From Candidatus Harpocratesius repetitus (GTDB lineage Archaea > Asgardarchaeota > Lokiarchaeia > Sigyniarchaeales > Promethearchaeaceae), in assembly GCA_021498095.1 (NCBI GenBank), contig JAIZWK010000001.1:620001-684000 (forward strand): DNA of 64,000 nt, given 5' to 3'. A program made the translations under genes and the position numbers. This document shows, piece by piece, positions 45,572-54,869 of the stretch (its first letter is position 1; each line of letters starts with the position of its first letter). The notes beneath the pieces were generated by a model. It saw nothing but the letters and a program-made list of their open reading frames with translations. It was not told the DNA's origin and did no database searches.

Positions 45572-47359
45572 TCATTCAATGACTAAGTCAATTGGACAAA
45601 ATTCTTCCACATCTATAAGCCCAATATCGCTGATTTTAAGAGAAGGAATAACTGGTAAAGCCATAAAACTTAAGGTCATAAAAATATTTTGTTCTGTAAC
45701 ACCCATTGTTTTAGCCGTTTTTTTAATATTTTCATATTTAGAAACAATATCTTGAAGTTTTTCTATGGACATTAGTCCACCAATTTGTAAAGGGAGATAA
45801 GTATATTTTCCTTGATATAAAATTGCCATTCCTCCTCCTTTTTCCTGTAGAAAATTCGCTAAATCCGCCATTTCTTGATCTGATGCACCAACTATTATCA
45901 AATTATGACTATCATGTGCGACAGTTGAAGCAAATGCACCATTAGAAAATCCTAAACCATGAATAAACCCTATAGATTTATTACCTGTATAATGATGTCT
46001 TTCAATTACAGCAATTTTCAATATATCTTGACTAAAATCTCTTTTAATAATTTTTGATGTTCCTTTACTTGAAACAGGGAGATTTTTGATAAGTTTTTTA
46101 GTAACCAAACTAATAGGGGTGATTCCAATTACATTTACTTTTGCTACTTTGTTTTTTCCTGTATAATTAACAATAAAATCTGAGGCAGTTAATTTTTGTT
46201 TTATTTTCATGCTTTTTAGAAGAATTCCATAGTCATACTCAAGATTGAAAGTAGGTGGTTTAAATTTTTGATAAACGATCTTTCCATGATGATACACAGA
46301 ATGGATTTTTAACTGTTCTAAATTATCAAGAACGATAATATTAGCACTAAATCCTGGTTTCAATTGCCCAATAGGGGGACGATTAGTTAGTTTTAAGAAT
46401 TTTTGAATATAATTCCCCGAAGTATAAGTTGCCAGTCGAATTGCTTTAATCATTGCACTTTCAAGGGTGTCTCTTCCGATCTCTCTGAATATTTCAGCAG
46501 AACGACGAATTATTCTATCAATATGTCCGAGATTAAATAAATCACTGGGGGATAAGTCATCAGAACATAAAGAACACTTATCAAGATTAATTTCTTGTTT
46601 TATTAATTCCGGAAGAATTTTATCAAGATCCTTTGTAGCACTACCATATCGAAGAGCGATATTCATACCAATCGCTAGTTTCTCAATTACTTCAGAGGCT
46701 GAAGTAGATTCATGATCATTCATGATTCGATTTTTTCCATCATTATAGCCATTTGAAGTATAAATTTTTAAATCGTCACCAAGAACTCCTGGACAATGAC
46801 CGTCTACAATCTTTCCTGAATTAAATACAAGATCAACCTTTTCACGAGCATCACCGATATTATTAATTATTCCAGGAAAATTCATCATTTCTCCAAGACC
46901 GTAAACTAAATCGTTTGAAATCAGCTCTTTTATATCTTCTATAGATATTGTTGCACCAGAATGTTCCATATGGGTTGCAGGAACACATGAAGGAATTCCT
47001 ATATACATATCTAAAGATACTTTTTGTGCTTGATCAATCCAAATCTCTAAAGCAGATTTTCCAGATATATTTGCTATTTCATGCGGATCGACTAATATTG
47101 TGGTTGTTCCGTGTTGTACTGCTATAGAACAAAATTGTAATGGAGGCATCATACTACTTTCAATATGTATATGACTTTCGATAAAGCCAGGTACTATGTA
47201 TTTTCCTTGTAGATCAATCGTTTGATGAATTGATGGAATATCTGACTTTTTAGGATTTATTGATTTGATAATATCATCTTCTATTAGAATAGAACCTTTT
47301 AAAATTTTCATAGATTCAACGTCAATAATTTTACAGTTTTTTAATAAGATATTTTTCAT
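45572..47359 (-). CDS. ade: Adenine deaminase
   Basis: Hydrolyses adenine to hypoxanthine and ammonia. The 595-residue amidohydrolase has IIDVESMKILKGSI at the start, the metal motif PGFIESHIHIESSMM near residue 58, LVDPHEIANISG near 90 and GHCPGVLGDDL near 190; the C-terminal domain includes TVAHDSHNLIIVG, a hallmark of Ade. It lies seven bases after the phosphoribosyltransferase gene. Product and position link it with mtnP and hpt into one purine salvage operon. Confidence 0.92.
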   Translation of the reverse strand: MKNILLKNCKIIDVESMKILKGSILIEDDIIKSINPKKSDIPSIHQTIDLQGKYIVPGFIESHIHIESSMMPPLQFCSIAVQHGTTTILVDPHEIANISGKSALEIWIDQAQKVSLDMYIGIPSCVPATHMEHSGATISIEDIKELISNDLVYGLGEMMNFPGIINNIGDAREKVDLVFNSGKIVDGHCPGVLGDDLKIYTSNGYNDGKNRIMNDHESTSASEVIEKLAIGMNIALRYGSATKDLDKILPELIKQEINLDKCSLCSDDLSPSDLFNLGHIDRIIRRSAEIFREIGRDTLESAMIKAIRLATYTSGNYIQKFLKLTNRPPIGQLKPGFSANIIVLDNLEQLKIHSVYHHGKIVYQKFKPPTFNLEYDYGILLKSMKIKQKLTASDFIVNYTGKNKVAKVNVIGITPISLVTKKLIKNLPVSSKGTSKIIKRDFSQDILKIAVIERHHYTGNKSIGFIHGLGFSNGAFASTVAHDSHNLIIVGASDQEMADLANFLQEKGGGMAILYQGKYTYLPLQIGGLMSIEKLQDIVSKYENIKKTAKTMGVTEQNIFMTLSFMALPVIPSLKISDIGLIDVEEFCPIDLVIE

Positions 47360-47365
47360 GATAAT

Positions 47366-48079
47366 TCACTTCCCAAGATAATATTTTTCATTTACAGCGA
47401 TAATAAAAGGTAGGTAACGAAAATCATCTCCTGAGTCTATTCCATATCCTGCAACCCAGACATCAGGGATTGTAAATCCAATGTAGTCAATTTTAAGATT
47501 TAATCTTAAATTTTGGACTTCAGTTGTTGGGTTTTCCAAATTTTTATATAAAAGAGTACAAATTTTCACAGATGCGACTTTTTTCTTTCCAAGTAAAAAT
47601 CTTTGCAATTTAGATAAGGTAAAACCTTGATCGATAATATCCTCAATGATAATTATCTGTTCTCCCGAGAGATCTCCACAGTCCAATTGGATGTCTACAT
47701 CTCGAATTGTTTCGCCCTCTTTTTTAATCTCTTTCCGATAGGTTGATAATTTCATGGTAAAAAATTGAATATCTTGACCGCTTTGATGATATATTTCCCG
47801 ACCCAAGTCTGCAGCGAACATAAAAGCTCCAGTAAGAACAATTAAAAAATTATATTTTTTATTCTCCTTATTGTCTTCAATAATTTCAACAGCTAATTTT
47901 CGAATACGATTTTTAATTACATCTGCAGGAATTAGTAAATTTTTGCATCGTTCATCGTGATTTAATCTGTTGGAGAAAAATTGTTCAAAGGTTTTGGGAT
48001 TTCGATGATCTACAACGCCATCTAAAGGAACCTCAATAGTTTTTTCATAGTCTGGTAATGTTAATCTTTTTGGTGGCAT
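47366..48079 (-). CDS. hpt: Hypoxanthine phosphoribosyltransferase
   Basis: Type I phosphoribosyltransferase that converts hypoxanthine (or guanine) and PRPP to IMP (or GMP). The PRPP motif IIIIEDIIDQGFTL is clear near residue 138, preceded by VLTGAFMFAADLGREI and TMKLSTYRKE. It uses hypoxanthine made by the next gene, adenine deaminase. 237 residues; between mtnP (27 bases upstream) and ade. Family call firm; base preference inferred from context. Confidence 0.88.
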   Translation of the reverse strand: MPPKRLTLPDYEKTIEVPLDGVVDHRNPKTFEQFFSNRLNHDERCKNLLIPADVIKNRIRKLAVEIIEDNKENKKYNFLIVLTGAFMFAADLGREIYHQSGQDIQFFTMKLSTYRKEIKKEGETIRDVDIQLDCGDLSGEQIIIIEDIIDQGFTLSKLQRFLLGKKKVASVKICTLLYKNLENPTTEVQNLRLNLKIDYIGFTIPDVWVAGYGIDSGDDFRYLPFIIAVNEKYYLGK

Positions 48080-48106
48080 AGCTGCTTTTCATTCCTTATT
48101 TTTTAA

Positions 48107-48970
48107 TTATAAAATTGCACCGTCTCTAGCATGAGCGCATTCACAATGACGTTCTTCTGGAATCTGAGGAAGTGCAAGTTCAATTAATTTACGAAGGTTT
48201 TCAGCGTTCTTTTCCATTGTTTCTAATATTTCTTCGACGCTAACCGCAAGAGGTTTGATCTTTTGGCCACATTTTGGACAAGTATCTCCGTACATAACAA
48301 TTCCACAATTGGGACATTCACATGCCCAAACATCCAAATCAGTAACTGTTGCAATTGATGAATAGCACATATTTAACTCTGCAGCTAATACTACTTCAGG
48401 ATAGATTGTCATTCCTACAACATCACCCCCCCATTTTGCATACATTCGAGATTCTGCACGGGTTGAAAATCGAGGGCCGTTAATACATACATAAGTGCCA
48501 CCATTTTGAATGTCTAAGCCTAATTCTTTTCCTGCTTTGAAAAATATATCATTCATTTCAGGACAGAAAGGATCTGCTTGCCCAATATGACATACCTCCC
48601 CACCATCGTAAAAAGTATCTTTTCGACCTTTTGTGCGATCAATATATTGATCAATGATCACAAATACTCCTTTATCTGTTTTTGCTGTTAGTCCCCCTAC
48701 AGCACATGGAGAGAAGACTCTTTTTACTCCAAGTTCCTTCATTGCCCAAATATTGGCGCGATAGTTTAATTGGTGGGGTGGAATCTGATGATTTGGTCCA
48801 TGTCGAGATAAAAATGCCACTTTTTTTCCATTAAAGGTGCCTATTGTAATTAAATCTGAAGGTGCACCATAAGGAGTATAAATTTTATATTTTTTTGCGT
48901 TTTCTAGATGAATATCCGCTCCAGTTCCACCAATTATTCCAATTTCGATGTCATGCTTATTATAACTCAT
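48107..48970 (-). CDS. MTA/purine nucleoside phosphorylase with zinc-ribbon insertion
   Basis: Phosphorylase of the MTAP/PNP family that would release adenine from 5'-methylthioadenosine or a related nucleoside. Motifs: IGIIGGTGAD at the start, FLSRHGPNHQIPPHQLNYRAN near 55, FSPCAVGGL near 85 and GMTIYPEVVLAAEL near 195. Between DLDVWA and VSVEEI about 25 residues are inserted with CPNC-x8-CPKC, a zinc ribbon not found in the standard enzyme. C-terminal CECAHARDGAIL is family-like. First gene of the salvage operon. Exact nucleoside preference is uncertain. Confidence 0.85.
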   Translation of the reverse strand: MSYNKHDIEIGIIGGTGADIHLENAKKYKIYTPYGAPSDLITIGTFNGKKVAFLSRHGPNHQIPPHQLNYRANIWAMKELGVKRVFSPCAVGGLTAKTDKGVFVIIDQYIDRTKGRKDTFYDGGEVCHIGQADPFCPEMNDIFFKAGKELGLDIQNGGTYVCINGPRFSTRAESRMYAKWGGDVVGMTIYPEVVLAAELNMCYSSIATVTDLDVWACECPNCGIVMYGDTCPKCGQKIKPLAVSVEEILETMEKNAENLRKLIELALPQIPEERHCECAHARDGAIL

Positions 48971-49131
48971 TTTTTCAACTACCTTTTCTTGTAAATAAGA
49001 GATCTTACATAATAATTAAGCGATAATGCTAATTAATGATTCTATATATTTCATTATTTTATTTAAATAGGGAAAAATCCATAAAGTACGGCGCATTATT
49101 ATTTGGTATTACTAATCTATGGATAAATAAA

Positions 49132-50430
49132 ATGGTAAAATTACGTTTTCTTGGAGCTTGTAGAGAAGTAGGGCGAAGTGGAATTCTGATCGAATCTGAA
49201 GAATCAGGAGATAGAATTCTTCTTGATTATGGGATTAAATCTGATCATACTACAATCTTTCCAGAGCATGTGAGCGGCCGTGATTTAAGTGCAATAGTTC
49301 TTTCCCACTCACATATTGATCATTGTGGAGGAATTCCTCTCTTTTATATTTCTGGTTCTGTTCCTCTTTATTGTACAGAATTAACATATAAGGTTTCTGA
49401 AATTCTGCTTAATGATATGCTTCGAATTAATCAACAATATCTTCCTTTTGGAAGAAGGGAAATAAAAAAAATGCATCAATATGTTCAATATCTATCTTAT
49501 AAAAAACATAAAAAGATTGGAAAAAACTCATGGATAACTCTCTATAATGCTGGACATATCCCTGGTTCTGCTATGATTCTAGTTGAGATGGATGGAAAAA
49601 GAATATTATATACAGGTGATTTTAATTTAATTCAAACACAATTATTAAATCCTGTAAATTTATCCGAAATCCCTCCGATTGATGCACTTATAATTGAATC
49701 AACTTATGGTTTAACTTCACATCCAGCTCGTGAGGAGACTGAAGATGAATTAGTATCAAAAGTGAATGAAATTGTCTCTAATGGTGGAATTGCCCTAATT
49801 CCTGCATTTGGAGTGGCGAGAAGCCAAGAAATTCTGATGGTATTAAACAAACATAATCATATCGATTATAAAATTACAGTCGATGGTATGGCAAGAGCGA
49901 TAATTTCTCAATATTCTAATTACCCTTCAATGTTTAGAAATTTTGAAGAATTAATTCATGCTTTTAAAAGCGCTCATATAATAAATCAATACCGAAAAAA
50001 GATTGAGAGATCAAATGCTGCAAGTAATTCTGGAGTAATTATTGCTCCCTCTGGAATGTTAAAGGGAGGAACTGCAAGATATTATGCTGAAAATATAATT
50101 AATGATCCTAAAAATGCAATTTTCTTGGTTTCATACCAAGTTGAAAACACTCCGGGTCAAATTCTTTTAGACACTAACAAATATCAATTAAATGAGCATG
50201 AAAAGATGATTGATATTGTTGCTAAAGTATTTCATTTAGATTTTAGTTCTCATTCAGGACAAACAGAATTGTTGCAATTTATTGATGGAATCAAATTTAT
50301 AAACCAAAACCAGAGAGATGTATTTTGTGTGCATGGGGACGAAGAGACTCTATTAGGATTTGCAAAAGAAGTTGAAAATCATGGATGCAATGTTTATTGT
50401 CCCTATATAAATCAGAAATATTCCCTTTAA
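49132..50430 (+). CDS. Beta-CASP metallo-beta-lactamase ribonuclease (aCPSF2-like)
   Basis: 432 residues. Metallo-beta-lactamase motifs: VLSHSHIDHCGGIPL, NAGHIPGSAMI, LYTGDFN and ESTYG; the beta-CASP part has GMLKGGTARYYA and a C-terminal DFSSHSGQTELL followed by VHGDEETL. No KH domains, so it fits the shorter archaeal CPSF2-type nucleases that process RNA. A 32-residue N-terminal extension in the longer frame (from 49036) is hydrophobic and has no site of its own, so ATG 49132 is used. Divergent from the salvage operon. Confidence 0.88.
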   Translation: MVKLRFLGACREVGRSGILIESEESGDRILLDYGIKSDHTTIFPEHVSGRDLSAIVLSHSHIDHCGGIPLFYISGSVPLYCTELTYKVSEILLNDMLRINQQYLPFGRREIKKMHQYVQYLSYKKHKKIGKNSWITLYNAGHIPGSAMILVEMDGKRILYTGDFNLIQTQLLNPVNLSEIPPIDALIIESTYGLTSHPAREETEDELVSKVNEIVSNGGIALIPAFGVARSQEILMVLNKHNHIDYKITVDGMARAIISQYSNYPSMFRNFEELIHAFKSAHIINQYRKKIERSNAASNSGVIIAPSGMLKGGTARYYAENIINDPKNAIFLVSYQVENTPGQILLDTNKYQLNEHEKMIDIVAKVFHLDFSSHSGQTELLQFIDGIKFINQNQRDVFCVHGDEETLLGFAKEVENHGCNVYCPYINQKYSL

Positions 50431-50501
50431 CTGTAAATTACAAAAAAAATGATTATTCAAACTTGATCACATTTTTTTTTAATTTAATGATACTTATTAC
50501 T

Positions 50502-51206
50502 TTAAAAATTACTTTTTTGTCTATTTGAATTAAAAAATTCTTGTATTTCTGATAGTTTAGGGCGTCCATAATGGGTTGAATATTTCTGTTGATCTATAGT
50601 AATTTTTAAGAAATTTGCTAGTATATGCGCAGAAGCCCCCCAAATATTATATTCACGACCTGAATTCTGATCTTGAAAATTAAAACTTAAAACATAATAT
50701 TCTCTTCCATCATGGGTTTTAAAAGGAATTTCATCAAATTTTGGAAGGTGAATTAAGAATTTAAGAGGAATATTGACAATTTCATCTACTTCATTTTGGT
50801 TTAAAACAAAATCTCCCTTTTGAACATTTTTTTTTATAAAACCGACAAAGGGATATATGTTATAGCCGGTTAAAGTGGGAAGGTTATCAATTTTGCCCCA
50901 GATTTCAATGTTTTTTGGAGAGATTCCGATTTCTTCTTGAGTCTCTCGTAATGCAGTTTCTAGAAAATTAAAATCTTTTTTTTTATCAAATTTTCCCCCT
51001 GGAAAGCTCATTTCACCATTGTGGTGGTGCAATCGCTTAGATCTTGCAGTCATGATGATAAATAGATCTTCTTTTTGCTTAAATATTAAAATTAATACAG
51101 CAGCAGGAGTTAAATAAGGAAAATCCATGTTGTTTGCTTTATACTTTTGAATTTGATTTTTAATTCTCAAAAATAAATCAGAAGTGTCTGAAAAATTTTT
51201 ACTCAT
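50502..51206 (-). CDS. Nudix hydrolase (CoA pyrophosphatase-like)
   Basis: 235 residues. The NUDT7/8-type region LHHHNGEMSFPGGK precedes the Nudix box ETALRETQEEIG, with catalytic glutamates present; a DNLPTLTGYNIYPFVGFI segment follows as in CoA pyrophosphatases. It probably hydrolyses CoA or a similar pyrophosphate. ATG at 51206 chosen over TTG 51209. Transcribed divergently from the small zinc-type protein next to it. Confidence 0.85.
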   Translation of the reverse strand: MSKNFSDTSDLFLRIKNQIQKYKANNMDFPYLTPAAVLILIFKQKEDLFIIMTARSKRLHHHNGEMSFPGGKFDKKKDFNFLETALRETQEEIGISPKNIEIWGKIDNLPTLTGYNIYPFVGFIKKNVQKGDFVLNQNEVDEIVNIPLKFLIHLPKFDEIPFKTHDGREYYVLSFNFQDQNSGREYNIWGASAHILANFLKITIDQQKYSTHYGRPKLSEIQEFFNSNRQKSNF

Positions 51207-51249
51207 CAACTATAATAGGTGTTTTTGCTTTATTACCATGTGGAAAATT

Positions 51250-51576
51250 ATGCCGAAACAAAATCCTAAGCATCGAAAACCCATTACAGATCTTCCTAAA
51301 ATGGGAATAAAGAAAACCACTGGCACTTGTGGAGTAGATAGATGTAGCAATCAGATAAAGCAACATGTTGCGAAAGCTAATATTGATAAATACTCTTCTC
51401 AATTGAAATGGGAATTGAAAGGAAGTGTAAAGAAGACTCGAAAAATTGGATTATGTAAAGAACACTATAAACAATACCGTAAGATTCAGAAGAAAGAAGA
51501 AAAATTTACTCGACCACGTGATTTCGGCCTAGAAAAAAAACCTTCTCGATATAAATCTAATGCTTTTCTGGAATAA
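51250..51576 (+). CDS. Small basic Cys/His protein
   Basis: About 108 residues, very basic, with TCGVDRCSN and LCKEHYKQY, a C-x4-C plus C-x2-H pair that could form a zinc finger. The surrounding lysines suggest RNA or ribosome binding. GGAAAATT lies before the ATG at 51250; in-frame ATG 51238 and the GTG at 51184 are alternatives, and the last would overlap the divergent Nudix gene. No family recognised. Confidence 0.55.
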   Translation: MPKQNPKHRKPITDLPKMGIKKTTGTCGVDRCSNQIKQHVAKANIDKYSSQLKWELKGSVKKTRKIGLCKEHYKQYRKIQKKEEKFTRPRDFGLEKKPSRYKSNAFLE

Positions 51577-51603
51577 TCGGATTTTTTATTTTTTTCTGCT
51601 TTA

Positions 51604-51750
51604 TTATCCAAACACTGGAAAAATAAATCCATTTGCAGCCATTTCTTCAAAATATTTTGATATTAACGATACTTGACCGTTTCGTAAACCAATCGCAATG
51701 AAAGTCGTAACGATCAACAATGCAATGATACTCATACCAATTTTACGCAT
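51604..51750 (-). CDS. Candidate 48-residue single-helix membrane protein
   Basis: ATG at 51750 with AGGAT about six bases upstream, stop at 51604. The product starts MRKIGMSIIALLIVTTFIAI, a basic start plus one membrane helix, and ends in a short amphipathic tail (SKYFEEMAANGFIFPVFG). The ribosome site and clear helix support a real small gene in the spacer between the basic protein and the zinc-ribbon gene. Function unknown. Confidence 0.5.
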   Translation of the reverse strand: MRKIGMSIIALLIVTTFIAIGLRNGQVSLISKYFEEMAANGFIFPVFG

Positions 51751-51824
51751 ATCAATCCTATTTGTTTAAGAAGCTTTATATTTTTTATTTGGCGATTCTT
51801 GAAAAATAATAAAAAAATTGGTTT

Positions 51825-52742
51825 TTAAATCCAACGTGACTTTCGGGGTTGAGCATAATTATTTAAAATTTTAAGTCTATCTTCTTTATTTTCAATATCC
51901 TTCTCAATTTTCTTTTTTTGTTCATTATATTCGTTTTCATCAATCTCTCTCGCTTTGAATCGAGCCTGAATCATTTGGAGCTTATTACGGAGCCTTTTTT
52001 TCTCTGCTTTCTCTTTAGAAATCCAAATAATCACATTATCCCTTAATTCTTGCAATTCTTCTTCACATTTTCGATATTCTGAAGAATATTCCAGTTTAAG
52101 TTGCTCATAGATCTCTTTTTTTACTTTTCGTCGTTTATACTGTCGTTTTAATTCAATTAATTGTTCTCGTTGAATTTCCATTTGATCTTCTAATTCATCC
52201 ATTCGAAATTGTCCTTTTGGTCCTAATTTTTGACGGATTTCTTCTTCTTTACTCAATAATTCATCTTTAATTGATTTAAATGCTTGAAATTTCGCATTCA
52301 TCTTTTTTGCATAATCTATATCATTTTCAAATCGAAATGAATCTAGTTCTTCTTTCAAATCTTGGAGTTTTGTTTTAAGTTTTTTCTTTTTACTTTCAAT
52401 AACTGCCAACTCCATTTTAGCTTCAAGTTGTTCTACAATATTTTGGGGTAAATCGATTTTAGTCTGAAAACTTTCTGTTTTAGCTTTATTTTGATCTTTT
52501 TCTCCAATTTTAGATATATCTTTTACTTGAAATTCTGAGAGATTAGAAGATGAAGATGATCCTTTAATTACATTACTGTTGGAAGATCCAAGTTCTTTAT
52601 CTAGTTCATCGCGCTCTTCAGCAGAATACTTTATTTTCGGCTCTGATTTTTGAAGTTTTGAACCGCAAAATATACAGAATTTATCTGTATTCCTTACCAT
52701 ACGGCCACAGAATGGACATTGAATTTCTTGATATTTCGCCAT
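51825..52742 (-). CDS. Zinc-ribbon coiled-coil protein
   Basis: About 305 residues. An N-terminal ribbon (CPFC and CIFC, residues 6-27) is followed by a serine-rich linker and more than 180 residues of charged coiled coil (LKTKLQDLKEELDSF, then LEDQMEIQREQLIELKRQYK and IEKDIENKEDRL). No catalytic part. ATG 52742 is preferred over TTG 52757 because GGTGGAAAG lies just before it. Adaptor or scaffold is the likeliest class. Divergent from selB. Confidence 0.65.
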   Translation of the reverse strand: MAKYQEIQCPFCGRMVRNTDKFCIFCGSKLQKSEPKIKYSAEERDELDKELGSSNSNVIKGSSSSSNLSEFQVKDISKIGEKDQNKAKTESFQTKIDLPQNIVEQLEAKMELAVIESKKKKLKTKLQDLKEELDSFRFENDIDYAKKMNAKFQAFKSIKDELLSKEEEIRQKLGPKGQFRMDELEDQMEIQREQLIELKRQYKRRKVKKEIYEQLKLEYSSEYRKCEEELQELRDNVIIWISKEKAEKKRLRNKLQMIQARFKAREIDENEYNEQKKKIEKDIENKEDRLKILNNYAQPRKSRWI

Positions 52743-52851
52743 TATTCTTTCCACCAATTTTATTAAATTAATTTCTCAATGTGAACTAATAGGTGATTGA
52801 ATATTTAATATTTTTAGGAACCGATAATTATGTAAGTGGATACTGAAAAAA

Positions 52852-54327
52852 ATGAGCATACCTAACAAAAATTTAATTCCAATTCATATTGGATTAATGG
52901 GTCATATTGATGCTGGCAAAACCGCAATTGCTCGTTGTTTTACAGAAATTATTTCAACTGCTGGACTGGATAAGCATTCTCAATCACAAGCGCGAGGGAT
53001 CACAATTGATCTAGGATTCACATTTTTCCAATTAGAAAAATACATGATTACTCTAGTGGATGCTCCAGGTCATGCAGATTTAATTAAAAGTGTTGTGAGT
53101 GCAGCAAAAATTATCGATATGGCGATTCTTGTAATAGATGCAACAAAAGGACCTCAAGTGCAAACAGGAGAACACTTACTGATTCTTGATATGTTGAAAA
53201 TTCCGCATGTATTTGTATTGATAAATAAAATTGATCTAATTGCTCAAGCTAAAATTGCTGAATTACAAGAAAAAATACTGAAAATTTTTCAAAAAACTCG
53301 ATATCATAATAAAATTTCCGTTTTTCCTGTATCTGCAAAAAAAAATAAAGGATTTGATGCTGTAAAAGGTTATCTTTTAGAATATTTACATCAAAACCCC
53401 ATTTTTCGAGACAAATCACCCCCTTTTAAATTTCTTTTCGATCATCATTTTTTCATTAAAGGAAAGGGAACAATTTTAACAGGAACTGTAATTACTGGTT
53501 CACGAAAAGTTGGTGAAGAGATAACAATTTTACCTTTAAATCAAAAGTATAGAATTAAATCGATGCAAAAATGGAAAACTCCAGTAAATGAAATTAAAGC
53601 AGGAGATCGATGTGGAATTGCCGTTAAAGGTTTAAATCCAGACTCAGTTCATAGAGGTGCCATTGCTGTTGATGATGTTAATCATTTTATCTGTACAAAA
53701 ATTTTATTAGTTGATGTTCTTATTAACGATTTCTTTATTCAAACATGTAGATTTGGCCAACATTTAACAATCGTTCATAATATGAGAATTCATAATGCTA
53801 AAATTTATCCTATTACTAAAATTCGTACAGACGATTCTGTGCTATTTAAATATCTCCCACATTCTGCAGAAAAAAAACACTTTCAAGCAATAATTTGGTT
53901 TGAAAATGAAGCCTTTTTTCAAGAAAATGATAAACTTTTATTAATGAGGATGGATCTTCCTCCTAAGCAACTTCGAATCGTTGGAGTTGCTGAATTTTAC
54001 TTAAGTCTGAATCTGCCAATTGAAATTTTTAGAGAAAAAATAAAAACTGGAAAAGTAATCAAGCCAGATTATTCATTGAATAGTGTTATTGTATCTGGAT
54101 TGGCACAATCTCTAATTGGTGCTCAAACAATTATAAATCACAAACTTGAATATCCTTTTATTAAAATAAAGGCGCCATTTGGGACAAAAGGTTATGTTGA
54201 AGTTATCTATGATTCTAATTACTTCACTCAAACATCAAATAAAGAAAAGATTTTAACTGAATTGCCTGTTATATTGAAGATCTTAAAACCTTTTAATCTT
54301 GATTTCAAGAAATCCTATCGTTTTTAA
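52852..54327 (+). CDS. selB: Selenocysteine-specific elongation factor (SelB/EFSec)
   Basis: GTPase that brings Sec-tRNA to in-frame UGA codons. P-loop GLMGHIDAGKTAI (residues 13-25), switch II VDAPGHADLIKSVV, NKIDLI (G4) and FPVSAKKNKG (G5) are clear; RGITIDLGF is the factor-type switch I. After the GTPase come elongation-factor-type domains 2 and 3 with HHFFIKGKGTILTGTVITG, and a C-terminal domain IV. 491 residues, the archaeal/eukaryal form without bacterial winged helices. Its stop overlaps the convergent roadblock gene. It implies that the organism makes selenoproteins; none is evident here. Confidence 0.88.
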   Translation: MSIPNKNLIPIHIGLMGHIDAGKTAIARCFTEIISTAGLDKHSQSQARGITIDLGFTFFQLEKYMITLVDAPGHADLIKSVVSAAKIIDMAILVIDATKGPQVQTGEHLLILDMLKIPHVFVLINKIDLIAQAKIAELQEKILKIFQKTRYHNKISVFPVSAKKNKGFDAVKGYLLEYLHQNPIFRDKSPPFKFLFDHHFFIKGKGTILTGTVITGSRKVGEEITILPLNQKYRIKSMQKWKTPVNEIKAGDRCGIAVKGLNPDSVHRGAIAVDDVNHFICTKILLVDVLINDFFIQTCRFGQHLTIVHNMRIHNAKIYPITKIRTDDSVLFKYLPHSAEKKHFQAIIWFENEAFFQENDKLLLMRMDLPPKQLRIVGVAEFYLSLNLPIEIFREKIKTGKVIKPDYSLNSVIVSGLAQSLIGAQTIINHKLEYPFIKIKAPFGTKGYVEVIYDSNYFTQTSNKEKILTELPVILKILKPFNLDFKKSYRF

Positions 54328-54740
54328 TAATTTGCTTCACCAATAGCAATATTACTTAATAATTCTGTTAATTTTGTATAATATTTGCTTAATCTATGAA
54401 AATAATAACCCAATTTAGAAATACGTTTACTATGAGACAATAACATAAATTTACTATCATCTGAAGTAGTTATTATTGTATAACCGTCTTCACCAGTAAT
54501 GACAATTTGACTTAATTTTCCATACCTTAAACCTTCAGAAACTTTAGATGCTAAGGAAACTAATGTTGCTGGGGATGCAGAATGTTGATCGACATCTGTT
54601 CGTGCATGAGTAGAACTTGCGATCCGTAAACCTGTTTTTGTAACTAAAGCAGTCCCTTCTAAATCTGTAGAACTTTCTAACGCTTCAAGCATACGATGAA
54701 GATCAATTTGTAAATCTTTATCCAGATCAATTTCCGACAT
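54324..54740 (-). CDS. Roadblock/LC7 domain protein (second)
   Basis: 138 residues with helix-strand pattern LEGTALVTKTGLRIASST, a long helix with LVSLASKVSEGL, then GKLSQIVITGEDGYTIITTSDDSKFMLL (shown in pieces). Distinct in sequence from the roadblock gene at 8896. Its stop codon overlaps the end of selB by four bases tail to tail. Probably a homodimer that binds a small GTPase or a larger scaffold; no partner is adjacent. Confidence 0.85.
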   Translation of the reverse strand: MSEIDLDKDLQIDLHRMLEALESSTDLEGTALVTKTGLRIASSTHARTDVDQHSASPATLVSLASKVSEGLRYGKLSQIVITGEDGYTIITTSDDSKFMLLSHSKRISKLGYYFHRLSKYYTKLTELLSNIAIGEANY

Positions 54741-54869
54741 CTATAATCCACTAGGTTAATTCATACTTTAATTATTTTTCCCTACAAAAAAATTTTTGAT
54801 CTTTTCTTAAATAGTATAGGATAAGTTACCCAATCTTTTTAAATGATCTTAATCAAAAGATCTTGAATA

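Noticed and set aside
49036..49131. N-terminal extension of the beta-CASP nuclease
   Set aside because: Hydrophobic 32 residues before the conserved start MVKLRFLGA are not family-like and lack a ribosome site.
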